A DNA stretch of 64,000 nucleotides. It comes from Clostridiales bacterium (GTDB lineage Bacteria; Bacillota; Clostridia; Peptostreptococcales; Anaerovoracaceae). The stretch lies in assembly GCA_015243575.1 (NCBI GenBank), contig CP042469.1, positions 4,430,929 to 4,494,928 of the forward strand, in the 5' to 3' direction. A program made the translations under genes and the position numbers. Position 1 is the first letter of the stretch, and every line of letters begins with the position of its first letter. Positions 28,754 through 37,615 of this stretch are shown here, in pieces. Under the pieces are notes generated by a model. That model was not told the DNA's origin, did no database searches, and saw only the letters and a list, made by a program, of their open reading frames with translations.

Positions 28754-30382
28754 ATGGGTATGTTTTGCTATCAGTGCCAGGAAACAGGGCGGGGAACCGG
28801 CTGTGAATATGGCGGAGTATGCGGAAAAAGTGAAGAGCTGGCTGATTTCCAGGATCTTCTGATCTACACGATCAAGGGCATCGCGGAGATCATTGTAAAA
28901 GGAGGCCTCGATACATCGGTATTGTCAGATGTAAATCGGGAGGTGCTTAGAAGCCTTTTTATGACGATCACCAACGCAAATTTTGATGAAGAGGCCGTCA
29001 TCGGCCAAATACAAAAAATGATTGGGGAAAGAGACAAACTACGGGAGCTAATCGATGCAGTTGAATTGCATGACGCTGCCACTTATGAGATCGGCACCAT
29101 GCGAGACATGATTTTTAAAGCTTCCTATGCGGATATGACGGGAAGAGAAAACAAGGATGTCCGTTCCCTGAAACATCTGATTCTCTTTGGAATCAAAGGA
29201 CTGGCTGCATATACATACCATGCCTTGCAGCTGGGAAAAGAAAAGCAGGAGATCTATCAATTCATATATGAAGCCTTGAATGCGACACTGGATGATAGGG
29301 AAAATGTAGAACATCTCACATCCCTTGTAATGAAAACGGGACAGTTCGGTGTTGAGGCTATGGCACTTCTTGACGCAGGTAATACAGAGCGATACGGAAA
29401 TCCGGAAATCACAGAAGTCAGTATCGAAACTGGTGAAAACCCAGCTATTCTAGTGTCAGGACACGATCTGACTGACCTGGAGGAGCTTCTTGTGCAGACG
29501 CAAGGAACTGGTGTAGATGTCTATACCCACGGTGAAATGCTGCCGGCGCATTATTATCCAGAATTTAAAAAATATAAAAATTTTGTTGGAAACTATGGGA
29601 ATGCGTGGTGGCAGCAGGAGGAAGAATTTAAAACCTTTCATGGTCCTATCCTATTTACGACAAACTGCATTGTGCCTCCCATCAGCGAAGAGGTCAGGAA
29701 CCGGATTTTTACCACAGGTGCCACCGGTTATCCCGGATGTACTCACATTGGAGCAGGAGCTGATGGAAAAAAAGATTTCTCTCAGCTGATCGAACTTGCA
29801 AAGAAGCTTGAATCACCGCTGACAATCGAGCATGGCAGTATCATCGGAGGCTTTGCTCACGCACAGGTATTTGCTTTAGCAGACAAGGTGGTAGATGCAG
29901 TAAAGTCAGGTGCCATTCGAAAGTTTGTGGTTATGGCAGGCTGTGACGGCAGAATGCAGTCCCGGGAATACTATACAGAGTTTGCGGAAAAACTGCCTAA
30001 AGATACCGTTATCCTAACGGCGGGATGTGCGAAATATCGTTATAACAAGCTTTCCCTTGGAACCATCGGAGACATCCCTAGAGTACTGGATGCCGGTCAG
30101 TGCAACGACTCATATTCCCTGGCGCTCATTGCTTTGAAACTGAAGGAAGTCTTTGATTTATCGGATATCAATGAACTGCCGATCGTTTATAATATCGCGT
30201 GGTATGAACAGAAAGCAGTGATCGTGTTACTTGCACTGCTGTATCTGGGGGTAAAAAACATCCGGCTGGGACCCACACTCCCTGCCTTTTTATCTCCCAA
30301 TATCCTGAAATTTCTCGTGGATCACTTTGGTATCTGCGGAATCAATTCTGTTTCAGAGGATTTGTTGAACGTCTGTTCTTAA
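28754..30382 (+). CDS. hcp: Hydroxylamine reductase / hybrid cluster protein
   Basis: Hcp holds a [4Fe-4S] cubane and a hybrid 4Fe-2S-2O cluster; it reduces hydroxylamine and nitric oxide and protects against nitrosative stress. The N-terminal cluster Cys are in [19 protein letters not shown] (residues 5-23). Hybrid-cluster ligands are visible as VSGHDLTD (His), [38 protein letters not shown] and the late Glu/Lys region. Length (542 residues) is typical of the anaerobe class. AAAGGAGG lies 8 bases before the ATG. No partner reductase (hcr) is adjacent; radA follows 40 bp later. Confidence 0.95.
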   Translation: MGMFCYQCQETGRGTGCEYGGVCGKSEELADFQDLLIYTIKGIAEIIVKGGLDTSVLSDVNREVLRSLFMTITNANFDEEAVIGQIQKMIGERDKLRELIDAVELHDAATYEIGTMRDMIFKASYADMTGRENKDVRSLKHLILFGIKGLAAYTYHALQLGKEKQEIYQFIYEALNATLDDRENVEHLTSLVMKTGQFGVEAMALLDAGNTERYGNPEITEVSIETGENPAILVSGHDLTDLEELLVQTQGTGVDVYTHGEMLPAHYYPEFKKYKNFVGNYGNAWWQQEEEFKTFHGPILFTTNCIVPPISEEVRNRIFTTGATGYPGCTHIGAGADGKKDFSQLIELAKKLESPLTIEHGSIIGGFAHAQVFALADKVVDAVKSGAIRKFVVMAGCDGRMQSREYYTEFAEKLPKDTVILTAGCAKYRYNKLSLGTIGDIPRVLDAGQCNDSYSLALIALKLKEVFDLSDINELPIVYNIAWYEQKAVIVLLALLYLGVKNIRLGPTLPAFLSPNILKFLVDHFGICGINSVSEDLLNVCS

Positions 30383-30422
30383 TGTGTTACAATAGAAAAA
30401 ACACGATTAGGAGGCCCCTTGA

Positions 30423-31802
30423 ATGAGCAAAAAATCAAAAACGGTTTTCATTTGTCAGGAGTGCGGGTATGAGAGTCCCAAATGGCAAGGCCAGTGCATC
30501 TGCGGCCAATGGAATACCATGGTGGAAGAAAAAGTTGTTGAAATAAGAGAAGATGATAAGCGTCACCGGGGTGCTTCTGGAGAGAAATTAAAGGCAAACA
30601 GACTTTCTGACATCAAATCGGGAAGCGAGACAAGGATTGATACCGGCATCGGGGAACTGAATCGTGTTTTGGGAGGCGGCCTTGTGGTTGGCTCCCTGAC
30701 GTTGATTTCCGGTGAGCCGGGTATCGGCAAATCCACCATAATTATACAAGCAGCGTCGAAGATAGCAGAACGCTGCGGAAAAGTACTTTATGTGACGGGA
30801 GAAGAATCGGCGGAACAGGTGAAAATGCGTGCGGACAGAGTTTGCAAGGGCAGCCTTGATGACTTATTTCTGCTTTCGGAAACAAACATGGAACATATCG
30901 TCAAAATTGCTGAGGAGCTGAATCCGGCCTTTTTAATCATAGATTCCATCCAGACCATGTATACTGATGCACTGGAATCGGCACCGGGCAGTGTTTCTCA
31001 GGTCAGGGCCTGCGGAAATGAGCTCATGAGAATCGGCAAGGGAAAGAAAATACCGATCTTTATCGTGGCGCATGTTACAAAGAGCGGAGATCTTGCAGGT
31101 CCGAAGATCATTGAGCATTTGGTAGACTGCGTGCTTAACTTCACAGGAGAGAGGGATCAGGATCTGAGAATCTTAAGAGCATACAAAAATCGATTCGGAA
31201 CCACAAGCGAAATCGGTGCTTTTGAGATGGCGGAGGAGGGACTGACCGAGATTCATAATCTCTCCGAGTGCTTCCTGGAAGGCATGGAGGAGGGAACAGA
31301 AGGAGCGGTGGCAACGGCACTATATGAAGGAACCCGCCCACTGCTTTTAGAGGTTCAGGCGCTGACCTCTCCGACGAATATTGGTTTCGCACGGAGAACT
31401 GCTATCGGTGTGGAACTCTCCAGACTGAATATGATTCTGGCTGTTCTGGAACGAAAGGCTAACCTTTCGCTGATTAACCAAGACGTTTATGTCAATATCG
31501 TAGGAGGCATGAGGCCGGAAGGCACCTCTATTGATCTGGCGGTTGCTTTAGCAATCTATTCCTCCTGTAAAAGGATGAAAGGATTAAATCGGGTTCTTGC
31601 AATCGGAGAAATTGGACTCACCGGGGATCTTAGATCCATTCGGAATGCAGATAAGATCGTGAGAGAGGCAGCTCGGCTCGGCTTTAGAACGGTCATTATG
31701 CCGCAAAAAAATGCCGCCAAGCTTGCAGAAATGCCCGGCGGCCTTAAGGTGGTGGGGGTGAACAGCCTGAACGAAGCAATCCAGACCGCTTCGCAAACCT
31801 AG
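30423..31802 (+). CDS. radA: DNA repair protein RadA
   Basis: RadA is a RecA-like ATPase that drives branch migration during recombination. The N-terminal zinc finger is CQEC (11-14) plus CIC (25-27). Walker A is GEPGIGKST (97-105), the RadA-specific KNRFG motif lies in RAYKNRFGTTSE, and the C-terminal Lon-like domain has VNIVGGMRPEGTSIDLAVALAI. At 459 residues it is full length. AGGAGGCC precedes the ATG. It is transcribed with or just after hcp and is convergent with the basic-tailed small gene. Confidence 0.96.
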   Translation: MSKKSKTVFICQECGYESPKWQGQCICGQWNTMVEEKVVEIREDDKRHRGASGEKLKANRLSDIKSGSETRIDTGIGELNRVLGGGLVVGSLTLISGEPGIGKSTIIIQAASKIAERCGKVLYVTGEESAEQVKMRADRVCKGSLDDLFLLSETNMEHIVKIAEELNPAFLIIDSIQTMYTDALESAPGSVSQVRACGNELMRIGKGKKIPIFIVAHVTKSGDLAGPKIIEHLVDCVLNFTGERDQDLRILRAYKNRFGTTSEIGAFEMAEEGLTEIHNLSECFLEGMEEGTEGAVATALYEGTRPLLLEVQALTSPTNIGFARRTAIGVELSRLNMILAVLERKANLSLINQDVYVNIVGGMRPEGTSIDLAVALAIYSSCKRMKGLNRVLAIGEIGLTGDLRSIRNADKIVREAARLGFRTVIMPQKNAAKLAEMPGGLKVVGVNSLNEAIQTASQT

Positions 31803-31926
31803 CGCACAACATCTTGAATGCGACATAATGTATTTTATGTAAAACTTGATACAACGCATCGGTATCACAGTCATCGCCGCTAGGTACACCAGTGAAACAG
31901 CCATTTCTCTTTCGTAATACATGACA

Positions 31927-32289
31927 TCAGTAATATCTTCTTCTTCGACGCCTTCTCCCGAAGAGTTCGTTAAGAAGCATGATCGTGATCAGGTCATTGA
32001 AGACTCCTCCCTGACCGACCTGCTGGTATTCTACATTGCCATAAATTTTGTACGCAGCAGCAGCTTCTTGTGACATTTCCCGGAAGGGTTCGGAACCCAT
32101 ACATTCCGGATGCATCCTGCAGACTTCGGAATAAATCTGATCTGACATTTGTATGACCATGTCTGAGGATGGCATTTCAAAGTCATCATAGATGTCAATT
32201 TCATCGCAAGCCATCAAGATATAAGGTTGGACCTTATAATATACCTCGGGGTAAATCCGATGGTTTGAGAGGTTCAGTGCCGTTGGCAT
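31927..32289 (-). CDS. Unrecognised 120-residue protein with Arg-rich C-terminal tail
   Basis: I start at ATG 32289 because TGGAGGA lies 8 bases upstream on this strand; the frame remains open for 63 more codons without a ribosome site. The protein has acidic, Met-rich central parts (CDEIDIYDDFEMPSS), a hydrophobic stretch FNDLITIMLLNELF and an extreme end of seven consecutive Arg then YY. There is no signal peptide. Tails of this kind occur on small spore-associated proteins in Clostridia, but I cannot assign a family. It is convergent with radA and divergent from the acetyltransferase gene. Confidence 0.6.
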   Translation of the reverse strand: MPTALNLSNHRIYPEVYYKVQPYILMACDEIDIYDDFEMPSSDMVIQMSDQIYSEVCRMHPECMGSEPFREMSQEAAAAYKIYGNVEYQQVGQGGVFNDLITIMLLNELFGRRRRRRRYY

Positions 32290-32466
32290 TAGAAAGTCCT
32301 CCATTCTATTAAGGAATTTAAAAACAGATCCTTTATTATTATATGTTGAATTGGGTAAAGGGTTAATGATTTCACATATTATTATAAAAGACGCAGAGGC
32401 AGCATGAAGATCGGGTTCAGCTGTTCCATTGGTGATTTTATAGAACAAAAGAAAGGGATTAAGAGA

Positions 32467-33426
32467 ATGAATGAGCAAGACGGGAGCAACAAAAGATATC
32501 TTAGCAACGACTGCGCAGCATGCAATACTGAAATGCGGATTGCAAAAACTGGAGACTTAGAGAAGCTTAAATTGATTTGGAAGCTTTGCTTCGGTGACGA
32601 AGACCAGTATATTGATACCTACTTTAACTACAGAAATTGGAAAGAAGAAACGGCAGTGCTTCTGAAAGATGGCCAGATTGTCTCGATGCTGTCAATGATA
32701 CCGGCTGATATCGTTCTTGAAGAGGGTACCCGACAAAAGTCAGCCATGATCTATGGGGTTGCCACACATCCCGATCATCAAAAAATGGGACTTGCAGATG
32801 AGCTGATGCGCTTTTGCAATCAATATCTCGCTGCACAGGAGATCGGTACAACGTTCCTCGTTCCTGCCGGTGAGAGTTTGTTTCGTTTTTACGAGAAAAG
32901 GGGCTATAAGGAAGCGTTCTATCTTTGTCAGAGAGAATTAACCGGCATTCAGGCTAGAAAACTGGAGGTCCCCGATCGTCTATCTTTGAAACTCTGTGTT
33001 GCAGAGCCTGTGGAGTATAATGCTGCCAGAAGAAGCTTTCTTGCAGGCAGCACTTATATAGACTATAGAGATGAGGAAATCAGACATCAGAAAAGAATCT
33101 CAAACCAAAGCGGCGGAGACCTCTATTTGATTCAGAGGGATGGTGAGACGGCGACAGCAGGGAAAGCTTCCGTCATCGGCTGTGCCGTGATAGAACAAAG
33201 CTCTGAGCTTACGGTGATAAAGGAACTACTGGCAGAAGAACAGTACCTTGCATCTGCAGTCAAGCATATCGGAGGAATTATCCCTGCGGATCGATATCTT
33301 GTCAGAACACCTGCTTTTTCAGGAAGATCCTTGGGAGGAATTGTTTCGGCGTTTGGGATGGTTCGCATCAACAACGGGGATATGTTTCCCTCAGATCAAG
33401 CGTACCTTGGAATTGCGTTTGATTGA
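32467..33426 (+). CDS. GNAT-family N-acetyltransferase, Eis-like
   Basis: Residues about 20-150 carry an acetyl-CoA-binding GNAT fold, with IYGVATHPDHQKMGLADELM as motif A (QxxGLA pyrophosphate loop) and PAGESLFRFYEKRGYKEA as motif B. The remaining 165 residues resemble the sterol-carrier-like second half of Eis-type acetyltransferases. I start at ATG 32467 with GAAAGGGA upstream; the longer frame from 32404 lacks a good site. The substrate is unknown. Confidence 0.75.
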   Translation: MNEQDGSNKRYLSNDCAACNTEMRIAKTGDLEKLKLIWKLCFGDEDQYIDTYFNYRNWKEETAVLLKDGQIVSMLSMIPADIVLEEGTRQKSAMIYGVATHPDHQKMGLADELMRFCNQYLAAQEIGTTFLVPAGESLFRFYEKRGYKEAFYLCQRELTGIQARKLEVPDRLSLKLCVAEPVEYNAARRSFLAGSTYIDYRDEEIRHQKRISNQSGGDLYLIQRDGETATAGKASVIGCAVIEQSSELTVIKELLAEEQYLASAVKHIGGIIPADRYLVRTPAFSGRSLGGIVSAFGMVRINNGDMFPSDQAYLGIAFD

Positions 33427-33430
33427 TGTT

Positions 33431-33490
33431 AAGGCTGCTGCCCGCCGCCATATGAGAGGTGGGCAGACTTTCCTAAAGCAGCAGCTTTCT
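33431..33490 (+). terminator. Nested hairpin after the acetyltransferase gene
   Basis: AAGGCTGCTG (33431-33440) pairs with CAGCAGCTT (33479-33487) and encloses CCCGCC / GGTGGG, followed by TTTCTTA. It is probably a terminator between convergent genes. Confidence 0.5.
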
Positions 33491-33491
33491 T

Positions 33492-33519
33492 AGGGAACGC
33501 TGATGGGCCAGCGCTTCCT
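33492..33519. repeat. Imperfect hairpin repeat, copy c
   Basis: AGGGAACGCTG (33492-33502) pairs with CAGCGCTTCCT (33509-33519) around a short loop. It directly abuts the nitroreductase stop codon. Confidence 0.55.
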
Positions 33520-34274
33520 TAGACAAATAGATATCCCTGATCCTTTTTGATCCAGATTCCATCCTTTAAACCTTGCATCGCCCCCAACTGGAAATGCGCC
33601 ATCGATATGCCAAGATCGATTTCTTCATTATCACGATTTTTCTTTGCGGCATAAACAAATACTTCGTTCTTCAGAAAACGATATGCGGTAGGTTTTTTAT
33701 TTACTGCTGAAGGTGCAAAACGTGCAGCTTCAATTCCCCTAGCAACCCAAAGCGGTGGTGTGCTATCCTTTTCGGACAGCAGTTCTTCAAAGCTCGGTTT
33801 TGATTTGCCCATCTGGGAGATCAGGTTTTCTTTGATCGTTTTATTATTTGGCACAAGACCCACAGCGATGACACAGACAAGTTCTTCTGCTTCCGCAAGC
33901 TGTATTGCTTTCCTGCATTCCTGCCGGTCAAAGGTACCGCTTAACCAGCAGGTGCCAAGACCAAGTGAGACGCATTCCAGAACAAGAAACTCACCATAAT
34001 ACCCTATCTTACGTTTCAATTCGGGATCGGATGGATTTCCCACCAGGGTAATCATGGAAGGTCTTCCGCTGATCATCCCATAGGAAGCTTTGAAGCCGCT
34101 GAGGAACCTGCGTCCATCATGAACAAATTGAATGTGAAGCCCTGACTCATCATTTAGTAATTGAATCAATGCTTCGATCCGGTCAATTTTCTGCTGCTCC
34201 ATACTTTGATTTTTAAATGCCCTTCTTGATGTCCTTTGCTCAATGGCATTGAACCAACTGTTTTTTAGCTTCAT
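33519..34274 (-). CDS. Nitroreductase-family protein
   Basis: This 251-residue protein begins with the flavin-binding pattern AIEQRTSRRAFKNQ, has GTCWLSGTFD in the middle and RFAPSAVNKKPTAYRF near the end. This duplicated-half nitroreductase form is common in Clostridia. It should bind FMN and reduce quinones or nitro compounds with NAD(P)H; the true substrate is unknown. I chose ATG 34274 (second of two adjacent ATGs) because AGGGGGA lies about 6 bases upstream. A longer ORF to 34322 has no ribosome site. Confidence 0.82.
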   Translation of the reverse strand: MKLKNSWFNAIEQRTSRRAFKNQSMEQQKIDRIEALIQLLNDESGLHIQFVHDGRRFLSGFKASYGMISGRPSMITLVGNPSDPELKRKIGYYGEFLVLECVSLGLGTCWLSGTFDRQECRKAIQLAEAEELVCVIAVGLVPNNKTIKENLISQMGKSKPSFEELLSEKDSTPPLWVARGIEAARFAPSAVNKKPTAYRFLKNEVFVYAAKKNRDNEEIDLGISMAHFQLGAMQGLKDGIWIKKDQGYLFV

Positions 34275-34463
34275 CATGATCCCCCTAATTTTCTTTAAAT
34301 AAAATTCCAATATCCATTCCACCTATCAACTTACCCTTATTTTAATTCAAATGGAAAAAATTATCAACCAACAAGTATCCCTGTTTTGTTGAAAGGTTCC
34401 AGTTATATTGAATCTATAAATGCACAAAATAGGAATCAGGCAAATAATTATTGAAGGAGGCGG

Positions 34464-34610
34464 ATGAGATTGTTTTTTAAAGGAAATAAGCGAAACAACA
34501 AAAAAGAAGATGGCAAATTTGGCTCAAAGCATGTAAAGCATGATCCTCAGGCAGAAAGTGCAAGGGCGGTATTCGGTCTAAAGAAGACAGGCGGGAGTGA
34601 TAAATGGTAG
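34464..34610 (+). CDS. Unrecognised 48-residue basic peptide coupled to the HD hydrolase gene
   Basis: A GAAGGAGG site (34453-34460) is followed by ATG 34464 or, at better spacing, TTG 34470. The frame runs MRLFFKGNKRNNKK... to ...GGSDKW and overlaps the downstream ATG at 34604 by 7 bases. The peptide is Lys/Arg/Asn-rich with no membrane segment. The strong ribosome site and the overlap argue for real translation and coupling to the HD gene. I do not recognise a family. Confidence 0.5.
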   Translation: MRLFFKGNKRNNKKEDGKFGSKHVKHDPQAESARAVFGLKKTGGSDKW

Positions 34611-35224
34611 GAAATACACAATTGTTTTGTGAGATGGAGCAGCATTTGCTGAAGGATGCTGCTCCATCTGAGTATTTCAATCACATCTGCGAGAGTGACG
34701 CTTTTGCCCAGCATCCTTTCTCATTGCTCCTTCGCTTAAAGGATGTCCCCCAGTCTCCAATTCATCATCCTGAGGGAAATGTTTGGAATCACACGATGCT
34801 GGTAGTGGATGAAGCCGCCAAGTATAAGCACGAAAGCAATGACCCGACAGCACTTCTTTGGGCAGCGCTGCTGCACGATATTGGCAAAGCGGAGACTACT
34901 AGAACCCGTAAGGGAAAAATCACAGCATATGATCATGACAAAGCAAGCGCAGTAAGAACACGGGAATTTCTGGGCAAATACATGAAAGATGAAAAGTTGA
35001 TTGATAAGATTACAGCGCTGGTACGCTGGCATATGCAGATTTTATTTGTAATCAAATCAATGAAGTTTGCTAATATAGAGGGAATGAAACGGGACACAGA
35101 TCTAAAAGAGATTGCACTGCTGGGCTTTTGCGATCGGATGGGCAGGCTGAATGCAGATGAGCACGCTGAGCGGGAGCATTTAAGACAGTTTTTGGAGAAG
35201 TGTGAACCACTTGACAACAATTGA
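34604..35224 (+). CDS. HD-domain metal-dependent phosphohydrolase
   Basis: This 206-residue protein has an HD superfamily core: HHPEGNVWNHTMLV, then LLHDIGKAETT (the metal-binding His-Asp), a downstream YDHDKAS and RWHMQILF. It resembles the HD hydrolase domain of tRNA nucleotidyltransferases and multifunctional CCA proteins, without the nucleotidyltransferase part. The natural substrate is unknown. Translation likely begins by coupling, since the ribosome site for ATG 34604 would lie inside the small upstream gene. Confidence 0.8.
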   Translation: MVGNTQLFCEMEQHLLKDAAPSEYFNHICESDAFAQHPFSLLLRLKDVPQSPIHHPEGNVWNHTMLVVDEAAKYKHESNDPTALLWAALLHDIGKAETTRTRKGKITAYDHDKASAVRTREFLGKYMKDEKLIDKITALVRWHMQILFVIKSMKFANIEGMKRDTDLKEIALLGFCDRMGRLNADEHAEREHLRQFLEKCEPLDNN

Positions 35225-35345
35225 TAAAACATGTTATTTTTAATATATATAAGGAAAAATAAGGGAACTTGTCGAATCTTGTTATAAAATTGCTAAAATC
35301 AATCATATCGAACACGATAAATCCTTTTAGAGAGGTCTTTTTTAG

Positions 35346-36200
35346 ATGACGATCAACATTATCAATCCTAATTTAGTCAATCGTATCTTCGCATCAGGGC
35401 AGGGGCAGAGCAATCCTGCCGGTGGTAAAACGAGCGGAACAGATTCCATTAGTAGCTTCGCTGAGATTTTGGATACTGTTATTGAGAAAGAGAAAAAAAG
35501 CGAAGCGGCGGTGCCGGAAACCGCGCGGTCTACTGACTCTCGTCAGCTTAATCTGGATGAGATCTTTCAGAAGGCATCTGATACATACCAAGTTTCTGTG
35601 GAATTGCTGAAAGCTGTAGCCAAAGCAGAATCAAATTTTAATCCTGCAGCACAGTCTCGCGCCGGTGCGCAGGGAATCATGCAGCTTATGCCGGGAACGG
35701 CAAAAGGTCTCGGTGTAACCGATTCTTTTGATCCGGAGCAAAACATCATGGGAGGCGCCAAATATCTTCGTCAGATGCTGGACAGATATGACGGAAATAC
35801 GACACTGGCACTGGCAGCTTATAATGCAGGACCGGGGAACGTAGCAAAATACAATGGAATTCCACCATTTAATGAAACACGGAATTATATTACGAAAGTG
35901 CTTGGCTATGCCGGAGAAACATTGTCTGCCGGCACGACAGCAGTGGGAGTGCAATCTGCAGGCCGTAGTATTTCACAATCAGCTAGCCCAATCGCCAATC
36001 TCACTTCACAATATGAGAGCTTACTGCGGAATCTTGAAACTGGAAGCTCTGACGGGCTTGACGGGATTGCTGGGCTTGACGGGGAGCTTGACGTCAAAGA
36101 TTACGAACTGCTTCTGAATTTATATCGCTACAGGATGCAGCTCAGCATTTTAGCCGAACCAAACACGAGTACGGATTCTTTATTTGGCAGCATTGTGTAA
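35346..36200 (+). CDS. Lytic transglycosylase (SLT/Slt70-like domain)
   Basis: The catalytic domain (about residues 70-195) cleaves peptidoglycan to 1,6-anhydro-muropeptides. AVAKAESNFNP carries the catalytic Glu (95), followed by AQGIMQLMPGTA, NIMGGAKYLRQML and ALAAYNAGPGNV. It has no N-terminal signal peptide or membrane span, so export must use another route. A C-terminal tail includes GLDGIAGLDGELD, encoded by a short DNA repeat (GACGGG-type, about 36050-36090). The GGDEF/HD-GYP gene begins within 10 bp of its stop. Confidence 0.85.
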   Translation: MTINIINPNLVNRIFASGQGQSNPAGGKTSGTDSISSFAEILDTVIEKEKKSEAAVPETARSTDSRQLNLDEIFQKASDTYQVSVELLKAVAKAESNFNPAAQSRAGAQGIMQLMPGTAKGLGVTDSFDPEQNIMGGAKYLRQMLDRYDGNTTLALAAYNAGPGNVAKYNGIPPFNETRNYITKVLGYAGETLSAGTTAVGVQSAGRSISQSASPIANLTSQYESLLRNLETGSSDGLDGIAGLDGELDVKDYELLLNLYRYRMQLSILAEPNTSTDSLFGSIV

Positions 36201-36207
36201 CAAAAAA

Positions 36208-37533
36208 ATGAATGATGAGGACGAAGCCTACATGCTGCACTATTTGAAAAAACAATGGAAGCGTATCACCAAGCGCCACAAGTATCAGGGAGAAGCGATT
36301 AAGATTTGCCTGATTTACTTTGTGCTTGGTTTTTTATGGATTTATTTCTCAGACAGAATCGTATATTTTCTAGCACCCAATGATTTGCTGGAGGTCAATA
36401 CTTATAAGGGCTGGGTATATGTTATTGTAACGACCATGATCTTATACGTTCTGATCCAGAGCCTCCTGAAAAAAGTAGAAAAGTCAGAACAGGAGAATCT
36501 ATATCTCAGTTTTTACGACGTTTTAACAGGACTTTATAACCGAAGATACTATGAAACACAAATTCAACATTTTGATGTGGCAGAAAATCTACCCCTTTCT
36601 GTAATCATAGCGGATGTCAACGGACTTAAAATGATTAATGACGCTTTCGGACATCAGTCAGGGGATCAATTGCTGAAGAAGGCTGCCGATGTGATCAAGC
36701 GCGTCTGTCCAGCAGTAGATACGATTGCGCGATGGGGCGGAGATGAGTTTGTAATTTTTTTGACCAATACATCCTACGAAGAAGCAGAGCGGATGGTAGA
36801 AGAGATAAAGGTGGGCTGTAGTCAGGAAAACGTCAATCGGGTACGTGTCAGTCTCTCTCTTGGTTGGGATACAAAGGTATCCTCGGATATTGCGCTTGCT
36901 GAGGTAATGATCAACGCAGAAAATGAGATGTATCAGAATAAGATCATACAGAACGAGGGCCTGCGGGGAAATATTATCAACACGATAGTGACTACTTTAT
37001 ATGAGAAGAACCCGAGAGAAGAGGAGCATTCTCAGCGAGTTGGAGATGTAGCTCAAAAAATCGGAGAGGCAATCGGGCTTTCCTCCATTGAGACCAGTAA
37101 ATTGAAAGTGATCGGACATCTTCACGATATTGGGAAGATCGGGATTGAAGAGGGGATTTTGAATAAGGCTGGCCGGTTAACAGAAAGAGAGCAGGAAGAG
37201 ATTCGGCGTCATCCTGAAATCGGATATCGCATCTTGAGTTCTTCGGCTGAAATGCTTGATCTTGCAAACTGTGTCCTGGCCCATCATGAAAGATGGGACG
37301 GACTTGGCTATCCGAGGGGTCTTGTCGGTGATGAGATTCCGCTCGAAGCGAGAATTATCGCCTTGGCTGACAGTTATGATGCCATGTCCAGTGAGCGGCC
37401 TTATCGTAAGGCACTCAATGAAGATGTGATACTGCATGAAATCAGAAAGAACGCAGGGCGTCAATTTGATCCGAATATTGCAAGGGCCTTCGTAGAAAGG
37501 GTTCTGAAAAAGTCGTGGGAAAACGTAAAATAA
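36208..37533 (+). CDS. Membrane GGDEF and HD-GYP protein, dual cyclic-di-GMP enzyme candidate
   Basis: Two membrane spans (about residues 30-50 and 70-88) are followed by a GGDEF domain and an HD-GYP domain. GGDEF is intact as RWGGDEFVIF, so c-di-GMP synthesis is plausible. HD-GYP has HLHDIGKIGI and HHERWDGLGYP, so hydrolysis is plausible too. The start is uncertain: ATG 36208 or ATG 36232, neither with a strong ribosome site, or TTG 36184 inside the upstream gene. It is likely cotranscribed with the lytic transglycosylase. The net activity cannot be predicted. Confidence 0.9.
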   Translation: MNDEDEAYMLHYLKKQWKRITKRHKYQGEAIKICLIYFVLGFLWIYFSDRIVYFLAPNDLLEVNTYKGWVYVIVTTMILYVLIQSLLKKVEKSEQENLYLSFYDVLTGLYNRRYYETQIQHFDVAENLPLSVIIADVNGLKMINDAFGHQSGDQLLKKAADVIKRVCPAVDTIARWGGDEFVIFLTNTSYEEAERMVEEIKVGCSQENVNRVRVSLSLGWDTKVSSDIALAEVMINAENEMYQNKIIQNEGLRGNIINTIVTTLYEKNPREEEHSQRVGDVAQKIGEAIGLSSIETSKLKVIGHLHDIGKIGIEEGILNKAGRLTEREQEEIRRHPEIGYRILSSSAEMLDLANCVLAHHERWDGLGYPRGLVGDEIPLEARIIALADSYDAMSSERPYRKALNEDVILHEIRKNAGRQFDPNIARAFVERVLKKSWENVK

Positions 37534-37592
37534 AAAGGGTATCCATTCAATCAAAACGCGAGCTCTGCTTTCTGATTGGTGGGTACCCTTTT
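37533..37592. terminator. Bidirectional terminator between convergent genes
   Basis: AAAAGGGTATCCATTCAATCA (positions 37533-37553) pairs with TGATTGGTGGGTACCCTTTT (37572-37592) with few mismatches. A and T runs at both ends suit both strands. Confidence 0.85.
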
Positions 37593-37615
37593 CATATTAC
37601 TCCAAATACATTTAT

